Assembly (NCBI GenBank): GCA_015207195.1
Contig: JADEXJ010000055.1
Span: 1 to 36,378, forward strand
DNA from: Pleurocapsales cyanobacterium LEGE 10410
Lineage (GTDB): Bacteria > Cyanobacteriota > Cyanobacteriia > Cyanobacteriales > Xenococcaceae
Direction: 5' to 3'
DNA length: 36,378 nucleotides
Below, in pieces: positions 1 to 7,839 of the stretch. Every line of letters begins with the position of its first letter. Position 1 is the first letter of the stretch. Under the pieces are notes generated by a model. It made no database searches. It had not been told where the DNA came from and worked only from the letters and a program-made list of their open reading frames with translations. The position numbers were made by a program, and so were the translations under genes.

Positions 1-66
1 GCCCTATCCTACCCTAAAGGGTTAGCTTCGCGTCAAGGATTCCCTTCGGTCAAGGACTAACTTCGT
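1..66. repeat. Dispersed palindromic repeat, copy 1 (cuts a gene)
   Basis: This stretch carries the modules CCCTAAAGGGTTAGCTTCGCG and CAAGGATTCCC, which resemble the repeats at about 10165-10217 and 20557-20604 (CCTAAAGGA, TAGCTTCGCG). On the minus strand it abuts and ends the glucosaminidase-like reading frame, which hits TAG at 59-57 just after entering the repeat. It looks like an inserted short palindromic repeat of the kind scattered through many cyanobacterial genomes. Its left boundary lies outside the window. Confidence 0.5.
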
Positions 67-270
67 GCTTGAGCGATCGCTATGGTTATATCTAGAGGGA
101 TACCATATTCTCGCTTAATTCTTCTGGCTTCTGGCAACAGGCTATTAATGTATTTGCTATCGGTTTTTTTAGAGACTGTTGGTTGTGCTAAAGCAGCACC
201 TGAAAAACTAGTAGTTAATAGAGTAGAAGGTAACAAAATAGTTCCAGTTGAATAATTGGCGGATTACCAT
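57..270 (-). pseudogene. Truncated GH73/FlgJ-like glucosaminidase, N-terminal fragment
   Basis: Read on the minus strand from about 240 down to 57, one frame gives a signal-peptide-like stretch ending SFSGAALAQ. It is followed by YINSLLPEARRIKREYGIP and ITIAIAQA, which resemble the start of bacterial glucosaminidase (GH73, FlgJ/LytG type) domains, where YGIP..(I/V)..AQA..ES is typical. These enzymes cut peptidoglycan outside the cytoplasm. The frame ends in a stop at 59-57 where a palindromic repeat begins, so the catalytic domain is missing. The natural ATG (270-268) lies in a different frame and meets TAG after about 20 codons, so a frameshift near codon 13 is also needed to join start and signal peptide. 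I read this as a decayed gene. The family call rests on about 30 residues only. Confidence 0.55.
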
Positions 271-306
271 CTTTTTAATTTTGATAATTTTTCTTGGCGA
301 TCTGGC

Positions 307-549
307 TTAGTGAAAGTCTGCTTCCCATACTCCAAGATAAATATTATCATTTTCGTCTCGTTCGATACTTCCTTCCAAATCTCCTACGCTGAAGGTGTGG
401 ATATCTGCTTGACCTTCATAGATTTTTTGCAGTTCTCGCTCAATCGACGGTGTACTATTACCCTGTAGTAGACTGTTCAAAATTTCTCGAATTGTTGGTA
501 AACCCATCGCAGGAGCGATCGCCATTTCTGTTTGACGCAACTTATCTGT
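307..549 (-). pseudogene. Frameshifted tail of the upstream pseudokinase
   Basis: This is an open frame of about 80 codons with no clear ATG; the first possible start is TTG at 540. It directly follows the kinase stop in another frame. Slipping one base back near the G4-A5-C5 homopolymer tract at about 570-583 joins the kinase (ending TGKNPLDL) to a continuation reading DLKTDKLRQTEMAIAPAM. The tail (LPTIREILNSLLQ, then an acidic stretch ending GVWEADFH) does not look like a normal kinase C-lobe, so part of the kinase may also be deleted. It could instead be a small independent gene starting at TTG; I consider the broken-gene reading more likely. No function can be named for the tail itself. 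Confidence 0.45.
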
Positions 550-551
550 TT

Positions 552-1229
552 TTAGGTCAAATCTAGGGGGTTTTTCCCCGTCAACAAATAAATCGCCGTC
601 AATCCCAAACTATATAAGTCGCTAGCAGGAATCGGCTTGCCGAATGCTTGTTCGGCAGGAATATAGTTGCAAGTATCTTTAAGGGAGAGTACAGGTCGAT
701 CACCGTCAAAATCGATGGTTGCTAATACCTGTCTAATAGTACCAAAATTAATCAACATGGGAACGCGATCGTCACGACGCAGAATAATATTTTTGGGCTG
801 AATATTCTGATGAATTACTCCTTGCTGATGAAGATAGCTAAGAACTGATAGCAGCTTAACTAAAATAGCTCTAACTTCTTGAGGAGCAAGATTACCCTCG
901 GTTTGAACTTTTTCCTTGAGAGTTTTTCCTTCAACTAATTCTTGAACTAAATAGTAAGTTTGAGAATCGATAAAGTAAGTATAAATTTGCGGAAGATGTT
1001 GATTGACTAAACTAATTCTTTTGAGGCGATCTGCTGCTTGGCAAAATTCCTGACGAATCCGGTGAGCGATTTGAGGTTTTTGTACCATTGGTCTAAATGC
1101 TTTAATCACGCAGTTACGCGCTGGATTTTGATAGGTATCTAAAGCAAAAAAAACCTGGCTAAAATTTTTAATCCGCTCGATGTGCAAAATAGCATAACGA
1201 TTATCTAAGAGAATTTGTGCCTTGGGCAT
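552..1229 (-). CDS. Ser/Thr protein kinase-like pseudokinase, truncated
   Basis: 225 residues with a eukaryotic-type protein kinase fold (PknB-like). It keeps the ATP lysine (VIKAF), a hinge (LVQELVEGKTLKEK), the PAEQ motif in place of APE, and DLYSLG. Both catalytic aspartates are replaced: the HRD..K..N loop reads HQNIQPKN and DFG reads NFG. The glycine loop is also unrecognisable. By known kinase chemistry this protein should not phosphorylate, though it might bind partners. It stops after TGKNPLDL, inside the C-lobe, with helices normally found after this point missing. An in-phase continuation appears in another frame just downstream. The ATG at 1229-1227 is the natural start. Whether it is a functional pseudokinase or a decaying gene cannot be told from sequence; the frameshift favours decay. 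Confidence 0.75.
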   Translation of the reverse strand: MPKAQILLDNRYAILHIERIKNFSQVFFALDTYQNPARNCVIKAFRPMVQKPQIAHRIRQEFCQAADRLKRISLVNQHLPQIYTYFIDSQTYYLVQELVEGKTLKEKVQTEGNLAPQEVRAILVKLLSVLSYLHQQGVIHQNIQPKNIILRRDDRVPMLINFGTIRQVLATIDFDGDRPVLSLKDTCNYIPAEQAFGKPIPASDLYSLGLTAIYLLTGKNPLDLT

Positions 1230-1538
1230 TATGATTGACCAATTGATAAAATTTTTTTGTTTAATCAGCAGATATAGTCGTTCTAATTAATTTGCTTGTG
1301 ATTTCAAGTTGTCGTTTCGGGGGAGTAGGGAGTAGGGAGTAGGGAGTAGGGAATAGGGAATAGAGGTAAAAGACAGTACATATTTTCGTATGGTTTTTAT
1401 TTGGAATGACTATAATTTCGTTCTATTTCTTAGTTTAGACAAATTCACAGAGTAAATAGCCAGGAGTAATTTTTTAAGATATTTATACAAGTAATAGTTT
1501 GAATTGATATCAGGCAACTTCTGTCCAAATCCCTCGGT
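1230..1538. other. Intergenic region with a heptamer repeat, no gene seen
   Basis: The 309 bases between the pseudokinase and the HAD gene hold the GGGAGTA/GGGAATA tandem array listed separately. The rest is AT-rich with no convincing reading frame, RNA gene or terminator. It probably contains the promoter of the pseudokinase near 1230-1300, but I see no distinctive element. Confidence 0.5.
1321..1363. repeat. Short tandem heptamer repeat (STRR)
   Basis: Four copies of GGGAGTA followed by two of GGGAATA. Tandem heptamers of this composition are a known feature of cyanobacterial intergenic DNA (short tandemly repeated repetitive sequences). There is no spacer structure, so it is not a CRISPR array. 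Confidence 0.9.
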
Positions 1539-2201
1539 TTATCGATCTTTGAGTTCGTGCCAAACTTCTAGATCGAATTCTTCAAGAGATTTCAAGACCA
1601 GATCGGCGATCGCAAATTGAGGGCGATCATATTGTGATGCTTCGGGTATGGCAATACACTTCATTCGAGCAGCTTTGGCAGCCAAGACTCCATTTAAAGA
1701 ATCTTCTATAGCTAAACATTCTTGAGGCAAAACCTTAAGTTTATTAGCAGTGGTTAGATAAACTCCAGGGTGGGGTTTGCCTAATACTTCCGATTCCGCC
1801 GAATGGATCTTTTCAAACGTATCGGTTAGATCAAGCTTCTTTAGGGCAGCTTGAATAATTATCGATGCAGAAGAAGAAGCCAAGGCAATTTTTACCTGTT
1901 GCTGTTTAACCAAAGATACGGCACGTTCTACCCCTGCCAGTGGTTGTCCTTTGAGATGGATTAATTCAATTAACTTAGCGACAATTGATTCTTCAACTGC
2001 TTTTTTTGAGACTTTGTTCCAGGGATGCCTTTGATACCAGTAGTCTACCACCTCATCTATTCTTAAACCTTTAGTTTGCAGACATAGCTCAGCAGTAAGC
2101 ATAAGATTCACTTGCTTAAATACTAATATTTCTGCCTCTTGCCACAGGGGTTCAGAATCTATTAACAAGCCATCCATGTCGAAAATTACTGCTTTGATCA
2201 C
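1539..2201 (-). CDS. HAD-superfamily sugar-phosphate phosphatase (HxpB/beta-PGM-like)
   Basis: 220 residues. HAD motif I is at the N-terminus, FDMDGLLIDSEPLW, with the nucleophile and acid/base aspartates (DxD) near residues 8-10. Motif II is SSS (ALASSSA), the motif III lysine is in GKPHPGVY, and motif IV is AIEDSLNG. The cap inserted between motifs I and II places it in subfamily IA, close to beta-phosphoglucomutase and 2-deoxyglucose-6-phosphatase/hexitol phosphatase proteins; DGLLIDSEPLW is typical of the latter. Likely role: cytoplasmic dephosphorylation (or isomerisation) of small sugar phosphates, Mg-dependent. Exact substrate is unknown. Translation starts at GTG 2201. It stands alone, about 120 bp downstream of the ArsC-like gene on the same strand. 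Confidence 0.88.
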   Translation of the reverse strand: MIKAVIFDMDGLLIDSEPLWQEAEILVFKQVNLMLTAELCLQTKGLRIDEVVDYWYQRHPWNKVSKKAVEESIVAKLIELIHLKGQPLAGVERAVSLVKQQQVKIALASSSASIIIQAALKKLDLTDTFEKIHSAESEVLGKPHPGVYLTTANKLKVLPQECLAIEDSLNGVLAAKAARMKCIAIPEASQYDRPQFAIADLVLKSLEEFDLEVWHELKDR

Positions 2202-2317
2202 TTTTGTCGCTCAATATCAATATAAAGTATGGCAACAATTACACAATTGAAGATTGACATCGCCTTATACAGCATATACCATACCTCTATTGGTGAGGGA
2301 TGAACAACAATTTAGGG

Positions 2318-2677
2318 TTACGATACACCAAGCTTTTCTTTTATTTCTGTTTCAGAAGCTTTGAAGCCAACTAATACTGCCCGATCGCCCTTAACAAATA
2401 ATGGTCGTTTGAGCAACATAGCATCTTGGGCAAAAGCATCAATCCAGTCTCGATCTGTCCAGGTATTTCTCTGCTCTCCCAAAGCGCGATAAGAGCGTCC
2501 CGAAGTATTTCGCATCGGTTTGCTTCCCAATGTTTTAACCCAACTGGCGATCTCTGCTTTACTAGGGGGATTGTTTTTAAGATTGACAAATTTATAATCG
2601 ACGTTATTATTCTGTAGCCAGGCGATCGCTTTTTTGCAAGTACCGCAGTTAGGTATTCCGTAAACTTCAATTGGCAT
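2318..2677 (-). CDS. ArsC/Spx/MgsR-family thioredoxin-fold protein
   Basis: 119 residues, the normal length for the family. The N-terminus IEVYGIPNCGTCKKAIAWL contains a CGTC redox pair at about residues 11-14, followed by RPLFVKGDRAVLVGF near the C-terminus. This matches the ArsC/Spx superfamily, which includes glutathione-dependent arsenate reductases and Spx/MgsR regulators. The CxxC favours the Spx/MgsR-like branch over classical ArsC, which uses one cysteine plus distal arginines. In cyanobacteria such proteins are commonly annotated as Spx/MgsR family or arsenate reductase-related; the actual function is unproven. No arsenic-resistance genes are nearby. Starts at ATG 2677. Confidence 0.85.
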   Translation of the reverse strand: MPIEVYGIPNCGTCKKAIAWLQNNNVDYKFVNLKNNPPSKAEIASWVKTLGSKPMRNTSGRSYRALGEQRNTWTDRDWIDAFAQDAMLLKRPLFVKGDRAVLVGFKASETEIKEKLGVS

Positions 2678-2793
2678 GATGCAAATAGGCTATTGGACTG
2701 ACACAGCTAAAATAGGGCAATAAACGAGCGGGAAAAACCAGGACATCTGCTGCATCTCAAAAACCCAATCATTTGTTGGTAAGCAAGCAAATC

Positions 2794-2821
2794 ATCTGTG
2801 TTTATCTGTGTTTATCTGTGG
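2794..2821. repeat. Short direct repeat ATCTGTGTTT
   Basis: Nearly three tandem copies of a 10-base unit (ATCTGTGTTT, the last ending ATCTGTGG) lie between two minus-strand genes. I see no coding or hairpin function. It is a low-complexity element of a kind common in cyanobacterial spacers. Confidence 0.7.
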
Positions 2822-2888
2822 ACTTTAATTACGCAACATTTAAGGCGTGTCAGTTCACTACTTATTAAAGTACTGCAATATCTGTGCA

Positions 2889-3224
2889 TTATCCAATTAT
2901 TTCACCATAGTCATTACTGCGATCGAGAAAAAATGTTCCGCAAACTTTGATTGTATCGCCCTGGGGTTGCAACCATAAAGTATCAATTCCAGTATTCCCC
3001 GCTAAAGGTCCTTGTTGTTCCAGCCAGTGTAAAACTATCACCTCTCCCCCCGAAGGATGATTGCCATGAGCGACATATTGCAATGTTCCCGACTCACTAC
3101 CATCGGGAGTTGTATATCTTCCGTCATGTTCATTAAGCGAAATTGCTACTGGTTGCCAATCATCTTGACCAATTCTAAACTGAGCATTAATCTCTTTGGT
3201 TCTTAACCATTTTGGTATTGACAT
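2889..3224 (-). CDS. Conserved-looking small protein of unknown function
   Basis: 111 residues from ATG 3224, which is preceded by AAGGGA about 9 bases upstream. A TTG nine codons further up (3251) would also be in frame but lacks a ribosome site. The protein is soluble, with no signal peptide or membrane segment. It is rich in beta-forming residues and polar loops (WQPVAISLNEHDGRYTTPDG, VIVLHWLEQQGPLAG) and ends KVCGTFFLDRSNDYGEIIG. I do not recognise the family. It lies alone between the ArsC-like gene and the halogenase-like gene on the same strand. Confidence 0.65.
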   Translation of the reverse strand: MSIPKWLRTKEINAQFRIGQDDWQPVAISLNEHDGRYTTPDGSESGTLQYVAHGNHPSGGEVIVLHWLEQQGPLAGNTGIDTLWLQPQGDTIKVCGTFFLDRSNDYGEIIG

Positions 3225-3335
3225 TGCTAATTTTCCCTTAAATTCAAACAACTAGCTGTAGTAAACAATGATGTTATTGAAAAGTAACTTTCATCTTTCA
3301 TCTTTCAACAAAAGATACCAAATACATGAAAAAAA

Positions 3336-5120
3336 CTAGTTAATATAAGCAAGCTGCGGTTGTAACTCCTCTTTTACTTCGTTTTGGTCATTTTGAATGA
3401 TGTAGGGAGTTAATTCTGTGTGGTTATCTAGATAATTGGCTAAATAAGCTTGAATTTGCTCAACCATAAATTCGTAGTCTTCGATAGTTTGTTCGTTGAC
3501 TGCTTTATGTTCGCCTACAGTAATCTCGGCTTGACGCATAATTTGCCACAGCTGCTTTTGCAATGATTGATAGATTGGATTGAGAATTCCCCAAACATTG
3601 GTGTCAGCCAAACAGTAGTCGGAGGTAATATGCTGATTAAAGTGTCTTCGAGCATCAATTTCTTGGAAACGCTGAATCAACTCGATCGCCTTGGGATGAT
3701 TGAACGACATATAAACCAGCTGGTTGTCTCGCTCTAAGGCTTCATAAAGTTTACCAGCAAAAGATTCGTAATCTGCAAAACTACTGCGAGAGAAGTCATT
3801 CTGATCGATAGCTTTGAGAGTGCTTTGAACGGCAAAATAGGCAGTCGCTACCCCACCAGTTAAACCAGGAGAAATTAGGGGATCGACAAAAAAGGCAGCT
3901 TCGCCAATACTCAACCAACCATCACCTACAACCTGTTCTGCATAGCCACGAATATTAGCCCGCGCTCTTAGAGGCTGGTGAGTACCATAAAGATCGGAAA
4001 CTAGTTCTGCTCCCTCAAGCATTTCGGCGATCGCTGGATACTGTTGGGCATAATGATCGAAAGCGACTTTCCGACCCTGAGCGAATTTAGAATCGCGGTC
4101 TTGGCGCAACACCATGCCAATGCTGATAATATCTTCTTCAGGACATCCATGTTGGGCAGCTAGTTCTGCTTTGGTGGGCAAGTCTTCTGCATCGAGAAAG
4201 CGATTGAGCATCGCATCGCTTTGGGCATCCGCTACGTTTTCCCAAGAAACAAGGGGAATGTACCACATCCAACCCTCACGGAAACAGAAATGTTGGGTAT
4301 ACTCATCACGACTAAACTGGGCTACATTTTGCCAGTCTTGGCGATCGCCGAGACGATTGACCTTTTTGAAATAGCCCCAAACTGCATTGCTTTGGAAATT
4401 TACATCTTCTTTGTTGTAGAGACCGAGATGTTTGGCAATCACGCTGGCAGGACCACTAGCGTCTACCAATAGCTGAGATTTGAGTTCGTATTTTTGTTGC
4501 TGGTGTCGATAGGTAATGGTGTTTCCGCGATCGCTAAGTTGAGAATTAGCCAGATCCACTCTCGCGCCTTGAATTACTTCCACTCCTAAACGTCGAGCGT
4601 TGGCAATCAATAAACCATCAAGTAAGCGTCGTTCGACTTGAAAAGTTTCATCAAATGTTTCTAAAATATATTCTGGTGCTTCGGTAATGTTTTCAACGGA
4701 TTTATCAACGTGAAAGAAACCTAAGCCATTTTTAGGAAAAAACAATAGCTCTAGAGCTTCTTGAGAAATTCCTACTGAGCGTAGTGCTTTACAAAAACCT
4801 GAAAGGGTACTTTCTCCGATCTTAAATTTGGGCTTTTCCTCTCTTTCTATAACTACTACCTGAAGTTCTGGTCTTGCTTGCTTGAGCCATGAAGCATAGA
4901 GAATACCCTGAGGTCCAGCACCGATTACTGCAACCTGATATTCACCAACGGTCACAGCATATCCGAAGGTGTATCCTTTAGGAGGCTCCGTCATTTGCGG
5001 GGCTAACGCCCCATCGTCTTGCTTTGCAAGACTCTGAGCCGAAGGCTCTGCGCGGAGTAATCTGTGACTTCTAGAACTTCTTTTGAAACAATCGCTGTGG
5101 AATTCAGTGTTAGTACTCAT
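3336..5120 (-). CDS. FAD-dependent halogenase-like oxidoreductase
   Basis: 594 residues as an open frame. An FAD-binding Rossmann motif VIGAGPQG is at 65-72, KIGES at 100-104, LLVDASGP at 218-224, GWMWYIPL at 283-290 and GEAAFFVDPLISPG at 406-419. The WxWxIP motif (W284, W286, I288, P289) is the signature of flavin-dependent halogenases, and K130 in FFPKNG lies roughly where the catalytic lysine is expected. The family halogenates aromatic or pyrrole substrates using FADH2, O2 and halide, and needs a separate flavin reductase, which is not seen here. Geranylgeranyl-reductase-type oxidoreductases are the alternative. The first about 55 residues are odd: codons 19-55 are made of palindromic repeat DNA. 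A GTG at codon 56 (4955-4953) sits just before the true fold and could be the ancestral start. No biosynthetic partners are adjacent. Confidence 0.8.
   Translation of the reverse strand: MSTNTEFHSDCFKRSSRSHRLLRAEPSAQSLAKQDDGALAPQMTEPPKGYTFGYAVTVGEYQVAVIGAGPQGILYASWLKQARPELQVVVIEREEKPKFKIGESTLSGFCKALRSVGISQEALELLFFPKNGLGFFHVDKSVENITEAPEYILETFDETFQVERRLLDGLLIANARRLGVEVIQGARVDLANSQLSDRGNTITYRHQQQKYELKSQLLVDASGPASVIAKHLGLYNKEDVNFQSNAVWGYFKKVNRLGDRQDWQNVAQFSRDEYTQHFCFREGWMWYIPLVSWENVADAQSDAMLNRFLDAEDLPTKAELAAQHGCPEEDIISIGMVLRQDRDSKFAQGRKVAFDHYAQQYPAIAEMLEGAELVSDLYGTHQPLRARANIRGYAEQVVGDGWLSIGEAAFFVDPLISPGLTGGVATAYFAVQSTLKAIDQNDFSRSSFADYESFAGKLYEALERDNQLVYMSFNHPKAIELIQRFQEIDARRHFNQHITSDYCLADTNVWGILNPIYQSLQKQLWQIMRQAEITVGEHKAVNEQTIEDYEFMVEQIQAYLANYLDNHTELTPYIIQNDQNEVKEELQPQLAYIN
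4956..5065. repeat. Palindromic repeat inside the halogenase-like N-terminus
   Basis: Three consecutive perfect hairpins lie here: GGGGC-taac-GCCCC (4999-5012, GGGG/CCCC arms), GTCTTGC-ttt-GCAAGAC (5016-5032) and GAGCC-gaa-GGCTC (5036-5048). A CCTAAAGGATAC module (minus strand, about 4970-4981) is shared with the repeats near 10.2 and 20.6 kb. The block is in frame with the gene and encodes the low-complexity stretch around residues 19-55. Its edges are approximate. Confidence 0.7.
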
Positions 5121-5236
5121 TGCTTATCTAAGTGAAATACTGTAACAACCAAACAATAACGTTGATTTTTTGGTTTGATAATGAGGTATTCACGGAAACT
5201 CTAAGATAAATAAGTTAAAATTTGAGTAAGCATACT

Positions 5237-5252
5237 TAAGCATAAATGCTTA
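5237..5252. promoter_or_regulatory. Perfect 16-bp palindrome upstream of the halogenase-like gene
   Basis: TAAGCAT-AA-ATGCTTA is a perfect inverted repeat, preceded by another AAGCAT half-site at about 5229. It lies about 120 bases upstream of the ATG at 5120 in the only promoter region for that gene. It could be an operator or a weak hairpin; no regulator can be assigned. Confidence 0.4.
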
Positions 5253-5348
5253 TTAAGGGAAAGTATTTAAGTGAAAATATCCCGATAAACTACGCAATTA
5301 TACTTAGATGTCAAGCTATAGTTTTAGCCTCGGAATGAATTTAAGCCG

Positions 5349-7535
5349 TTAAAAAAAAGCAGACCGAGCATCAGTCCAATCATTCAACCAGGCATAAAGA
5401 GACTGCGGTTCTAGGGGCTTGGCAAATAAATAGCCTTGTCCATAAAGACACTGGAGAGTTTGCAATTTAGCTAGTTGAGCTTTAGTTTCAATTCCTTCGG
5501 CAATTACTTCTAGATCCAAGCTTTTAGCCATCATCACAATAGCCTCGACAATTTCACCGTTATTACCTTTAGAATCAATCGCTTCAACAAAAGAACGGTC
5601 AATTTTTAGCGCATCAATCGGCAGGCTGTGAAGATAGCTTAGGGAAGAATAACCCGTACCAAAGTCATCTAAATGTAGCTGACAACCTAAAACTTTCAAC
5701 TGTTTTAAAGTTTCCATAGTTGTCTGAGGATCTTCCATCAACAGACTTTCAGTAATTTCCAACTGGAGATTTTTTGCTTCTAATCCAGTTGTTTGCAGAA
5801 TTTGAAGGAGTGAATTAATCAGATGAGGTTGAGAAAACTGCTTTTGAGAAATATTAACCCCCATGGTTAAACTCGAATTATTTAACCGAACTTGCCACTC
5901 TCGCAACTGATAGCAAACTTCTTGCAAAATCCACCAGCCGAGGGGAATAATCTTGCCCGTTTCTTCGGCTAGGGCAATAAATTCTTCGGGAGAAACATAT
6001 CCTCTTTGAGGATGTAGCCATCGCACCAAGGCTTCAAAACCAATTACTCGACCATCAACTAAAGAAATAATCGGCTGGTAGTGCAGTTTAAATTCTCCTC
6101 GGTCGAGAGAATGATGAAAATCGGTTTCTAAGTTCAGTCGGTTGACTACTTGAATATGCAGCGTCTCGTCAAATAATTCATACCTAGTTTTGCCCAAAGA
6201 TTTGGCTTTATACATGGCAATGTCAGCGTTGCGCAACAATTCTTCAGGAGAATCCAAACTAGGTTCACTAAAAGCAATGCCAATACTAACGCTAGTAAAA
6301 ACTTCGTGAATGCCTAAATGAAAAGGAGATTTTAGGCTTTGTTGAATTCGCTCGGCAAGTTTGGTGGCGTCATCGAGTGTTTTAATATCTTCGACCAAGA
6401 TAGCGAACTCGTCACCACCTAACCTAGCTAAGACATCACTGGCACGGAGACAAGTCTTTAATCTTTGAGCGATATTGATTAACAGCAGATCGCCACTGCT
6501 GTGTCCCAAACTATCATTGACATATTTAAAACGATCCAAGTCAAGAAAAAAAACGGCAAATTTGTCCTCTCGATTCCGTCGATACTTTTCCAAAGATCGA
6601 TGCAGATGATCGCTAAGCAAATGACGATTGGGTAGATTGGTCAGGCGATCGTATAAAGCATTATAAGCTAATTTCTTTTCAGCTTTTTGGCGTTCTAATT
6701 CTGCTGCTGCTCTGGCTGCAAAAATTTTCAAGATCGACAGTTCGGTCGAACCATCTTCTATCGGACGCTCATCAATCACCACCAAGTGTCCCAGGATTAT
6801 CCCCGACGAGTTGACTAACGGAACACCAATATAGCTTTCAGCGTTTAACCTAACTAGATCTTGGTCTAGCGGAAAAATGTTGCGTAAATTTCTGGGGTAA
6901 TAGCAAGACAACCCACCAATAACCTGCTCGCAGGGTGTATTTGCTATGTTGTACTCAAAATTTTGTCCGAAATCTTGCTTGCACCAGAAAGCAAGGGTAC
7001 AAACACGCTCAGGCTCAGTCTCCATACACTCGGTTACAAACGCATAGCTAACCGAGAGAGCGCAGGTCAAATGATATACCAAAGAGTAGAAAAAGTCTTC
7101 CCCAGTTGTAGCTGCCGTTCCTTCAACTACAGAACGCAAAGACAATTCTGTCTGAATATGTTGTGTAATATTTTCTTGAATAATTAAGATTCCCAACCAG
7201 TCATCTAGCTTGATTTGTTTGATTGTAATGATTAACTGGTTTTCTGAAGCCAGATGATTGTTATCATCTTTAAATACAAACTCTGTTTTCTCTGAGTTAG
7301 CGATCGCCTCAATCTCGTCAACAATCTCTTGAGCTATCTTTTGCTCGCGACCAGCTATAGTCTTACATATTTTTAGATAGTCATCGCCTATGTTGGTATT
7401 GTTTGCTAGACAACTGTTAATTGAATTATTTTTCCAGGCTTGATTGAGGGCAATAATTTTTCCTGCTCGATCGAGCAAAGCAATTTGGCTGTCAAAAGCA
7501 TCAAAAGTTGCTTGGAACAACTGAAAATAGTTCAT
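5349..7535 (-). CDS. PAS-GAF-GGDEF-EAL cyclic-di-GMP signalling protein
   Basis: 728 residues. A PAS-like domain is at about 1-125 (starts FDAFDSQIALLDRAGKIIALNQAW) and a GAF domain at about 140-285. The diguanylate cyclase domain is at about 290-455 with intact GGDEF (373-377) and an RxxD inhibitory site RASD (364-367), five residues upstream. The phosphodiesterase domain is at about 470-725 with EALVRW (501-506). No membrane segments, so it is a soluble sensor. Both catalytic motifs look intact, so it could make and degrade c-di-GMP, with the balance set by PAS/GAF input; which activity dominates is unknown. The GAF domain contains several cysteines but no clear phytochrome-type chromophore site that I can assign. 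Transcribed alone from ATG 7535. Confidence 0.93.
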   Translation of the reverse strand: MNYFQLFQATFDAFDSQIALLDRAGKIIALNQAWKNNSINSCLANNTNIGDDYLKICKTIAGREQKIAQEIVDEIEAIANSEKTEFVFKDDNNHLASENQLIITIKQIKLDDWLGILIIQENITQHIQTELSLRSVVEGTAATTGEDFFYSLVYHLTCALSVSYAFVTECMETEPERVCTLAFWCKQDFGQNFEYNIANTPCEQVIGGLSCYYPRNLRNIFPLDQDLVRLNAESYIGVPLVNSSGIILGHLVVIDERPIEDGSTELSILKIFAARAAAELERQKAEKKLAYNALYDRLTNLPNRHLLSDHLHRSLEKYRRNREDKFAVFFLDLDRFKYVNDSLGHSSGDLLLINIAQRLKTCLRASDVLARLGGDEFAILVEDIKTLDDATKLAERIQQSLKSPFHLGIHEVFTSVSIGIAFSEPSLDSPEELLRNADIAMYKAKSLGKTRYELFDETLHIQVVNRLNLETDFHHSLDRGEFKLHYQPIISLVDGRVIGFEALVRWLHPQRGYVSPEEFIALAEETGKIIPLGWWILQEVCYQLREWQVRLNNSSLTMGVNISQKQFSQPHLINSLLQILQTTGLEAKNLQLEITESLLMEDPQTTMETLKQLKVLGCQLHLDDFGTGYSSLSYLHSLPIDALKIDRSFVEAIDSKGNNGEIVEAIVMMAKSLDLEVIAEGIETKAQLAKLQTLQCLYGQGYLFAKPLEPQSLYAWLNDWTDARSAFF

Positions 7536-7839
7536 AACTAACTGTTAGCAATATTATGAGTTTGATTGTGGCGGTTAATCAAGAGTCACGAACCAAAGTA
7601 AATACAAAATATATGTTACCGTAATCATTCAAATAGAGCGAATTTTTTGATTTTACTCTTTTTTTGAGCAATAGTTGAGATTCAGACCTAGAAGCCAGAA
7701 CAGCATACCTTATGACAAGTACTGCTAAACTAGCTACCAACCAATTTTAACTAATGTATTTGCCAAGAGCTATCAAATACAGAACTTCGCTCTGAACTAC
7801 TACTACTTCCGCCAAGTAGAAGGGTTTTCACTTACACGG
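7536..7839. other. Intergenic region, nothing recognised
   Basis: 304 AT-rich bases between two minus-strand genes. It must hold the promoter of the GGDEF/EAL gene (towards 7536) and the end of the pentapeptide-type gene. No RNA gene, strong hairpin or repeat stands out. Confidence 0.5.

Noticed and set aside
1321-1363. Regular repeats that could suggest a CRISPR array
   Set aside because: Units are contiguous 7-mers without spacers; it is a simple tandem repeat.
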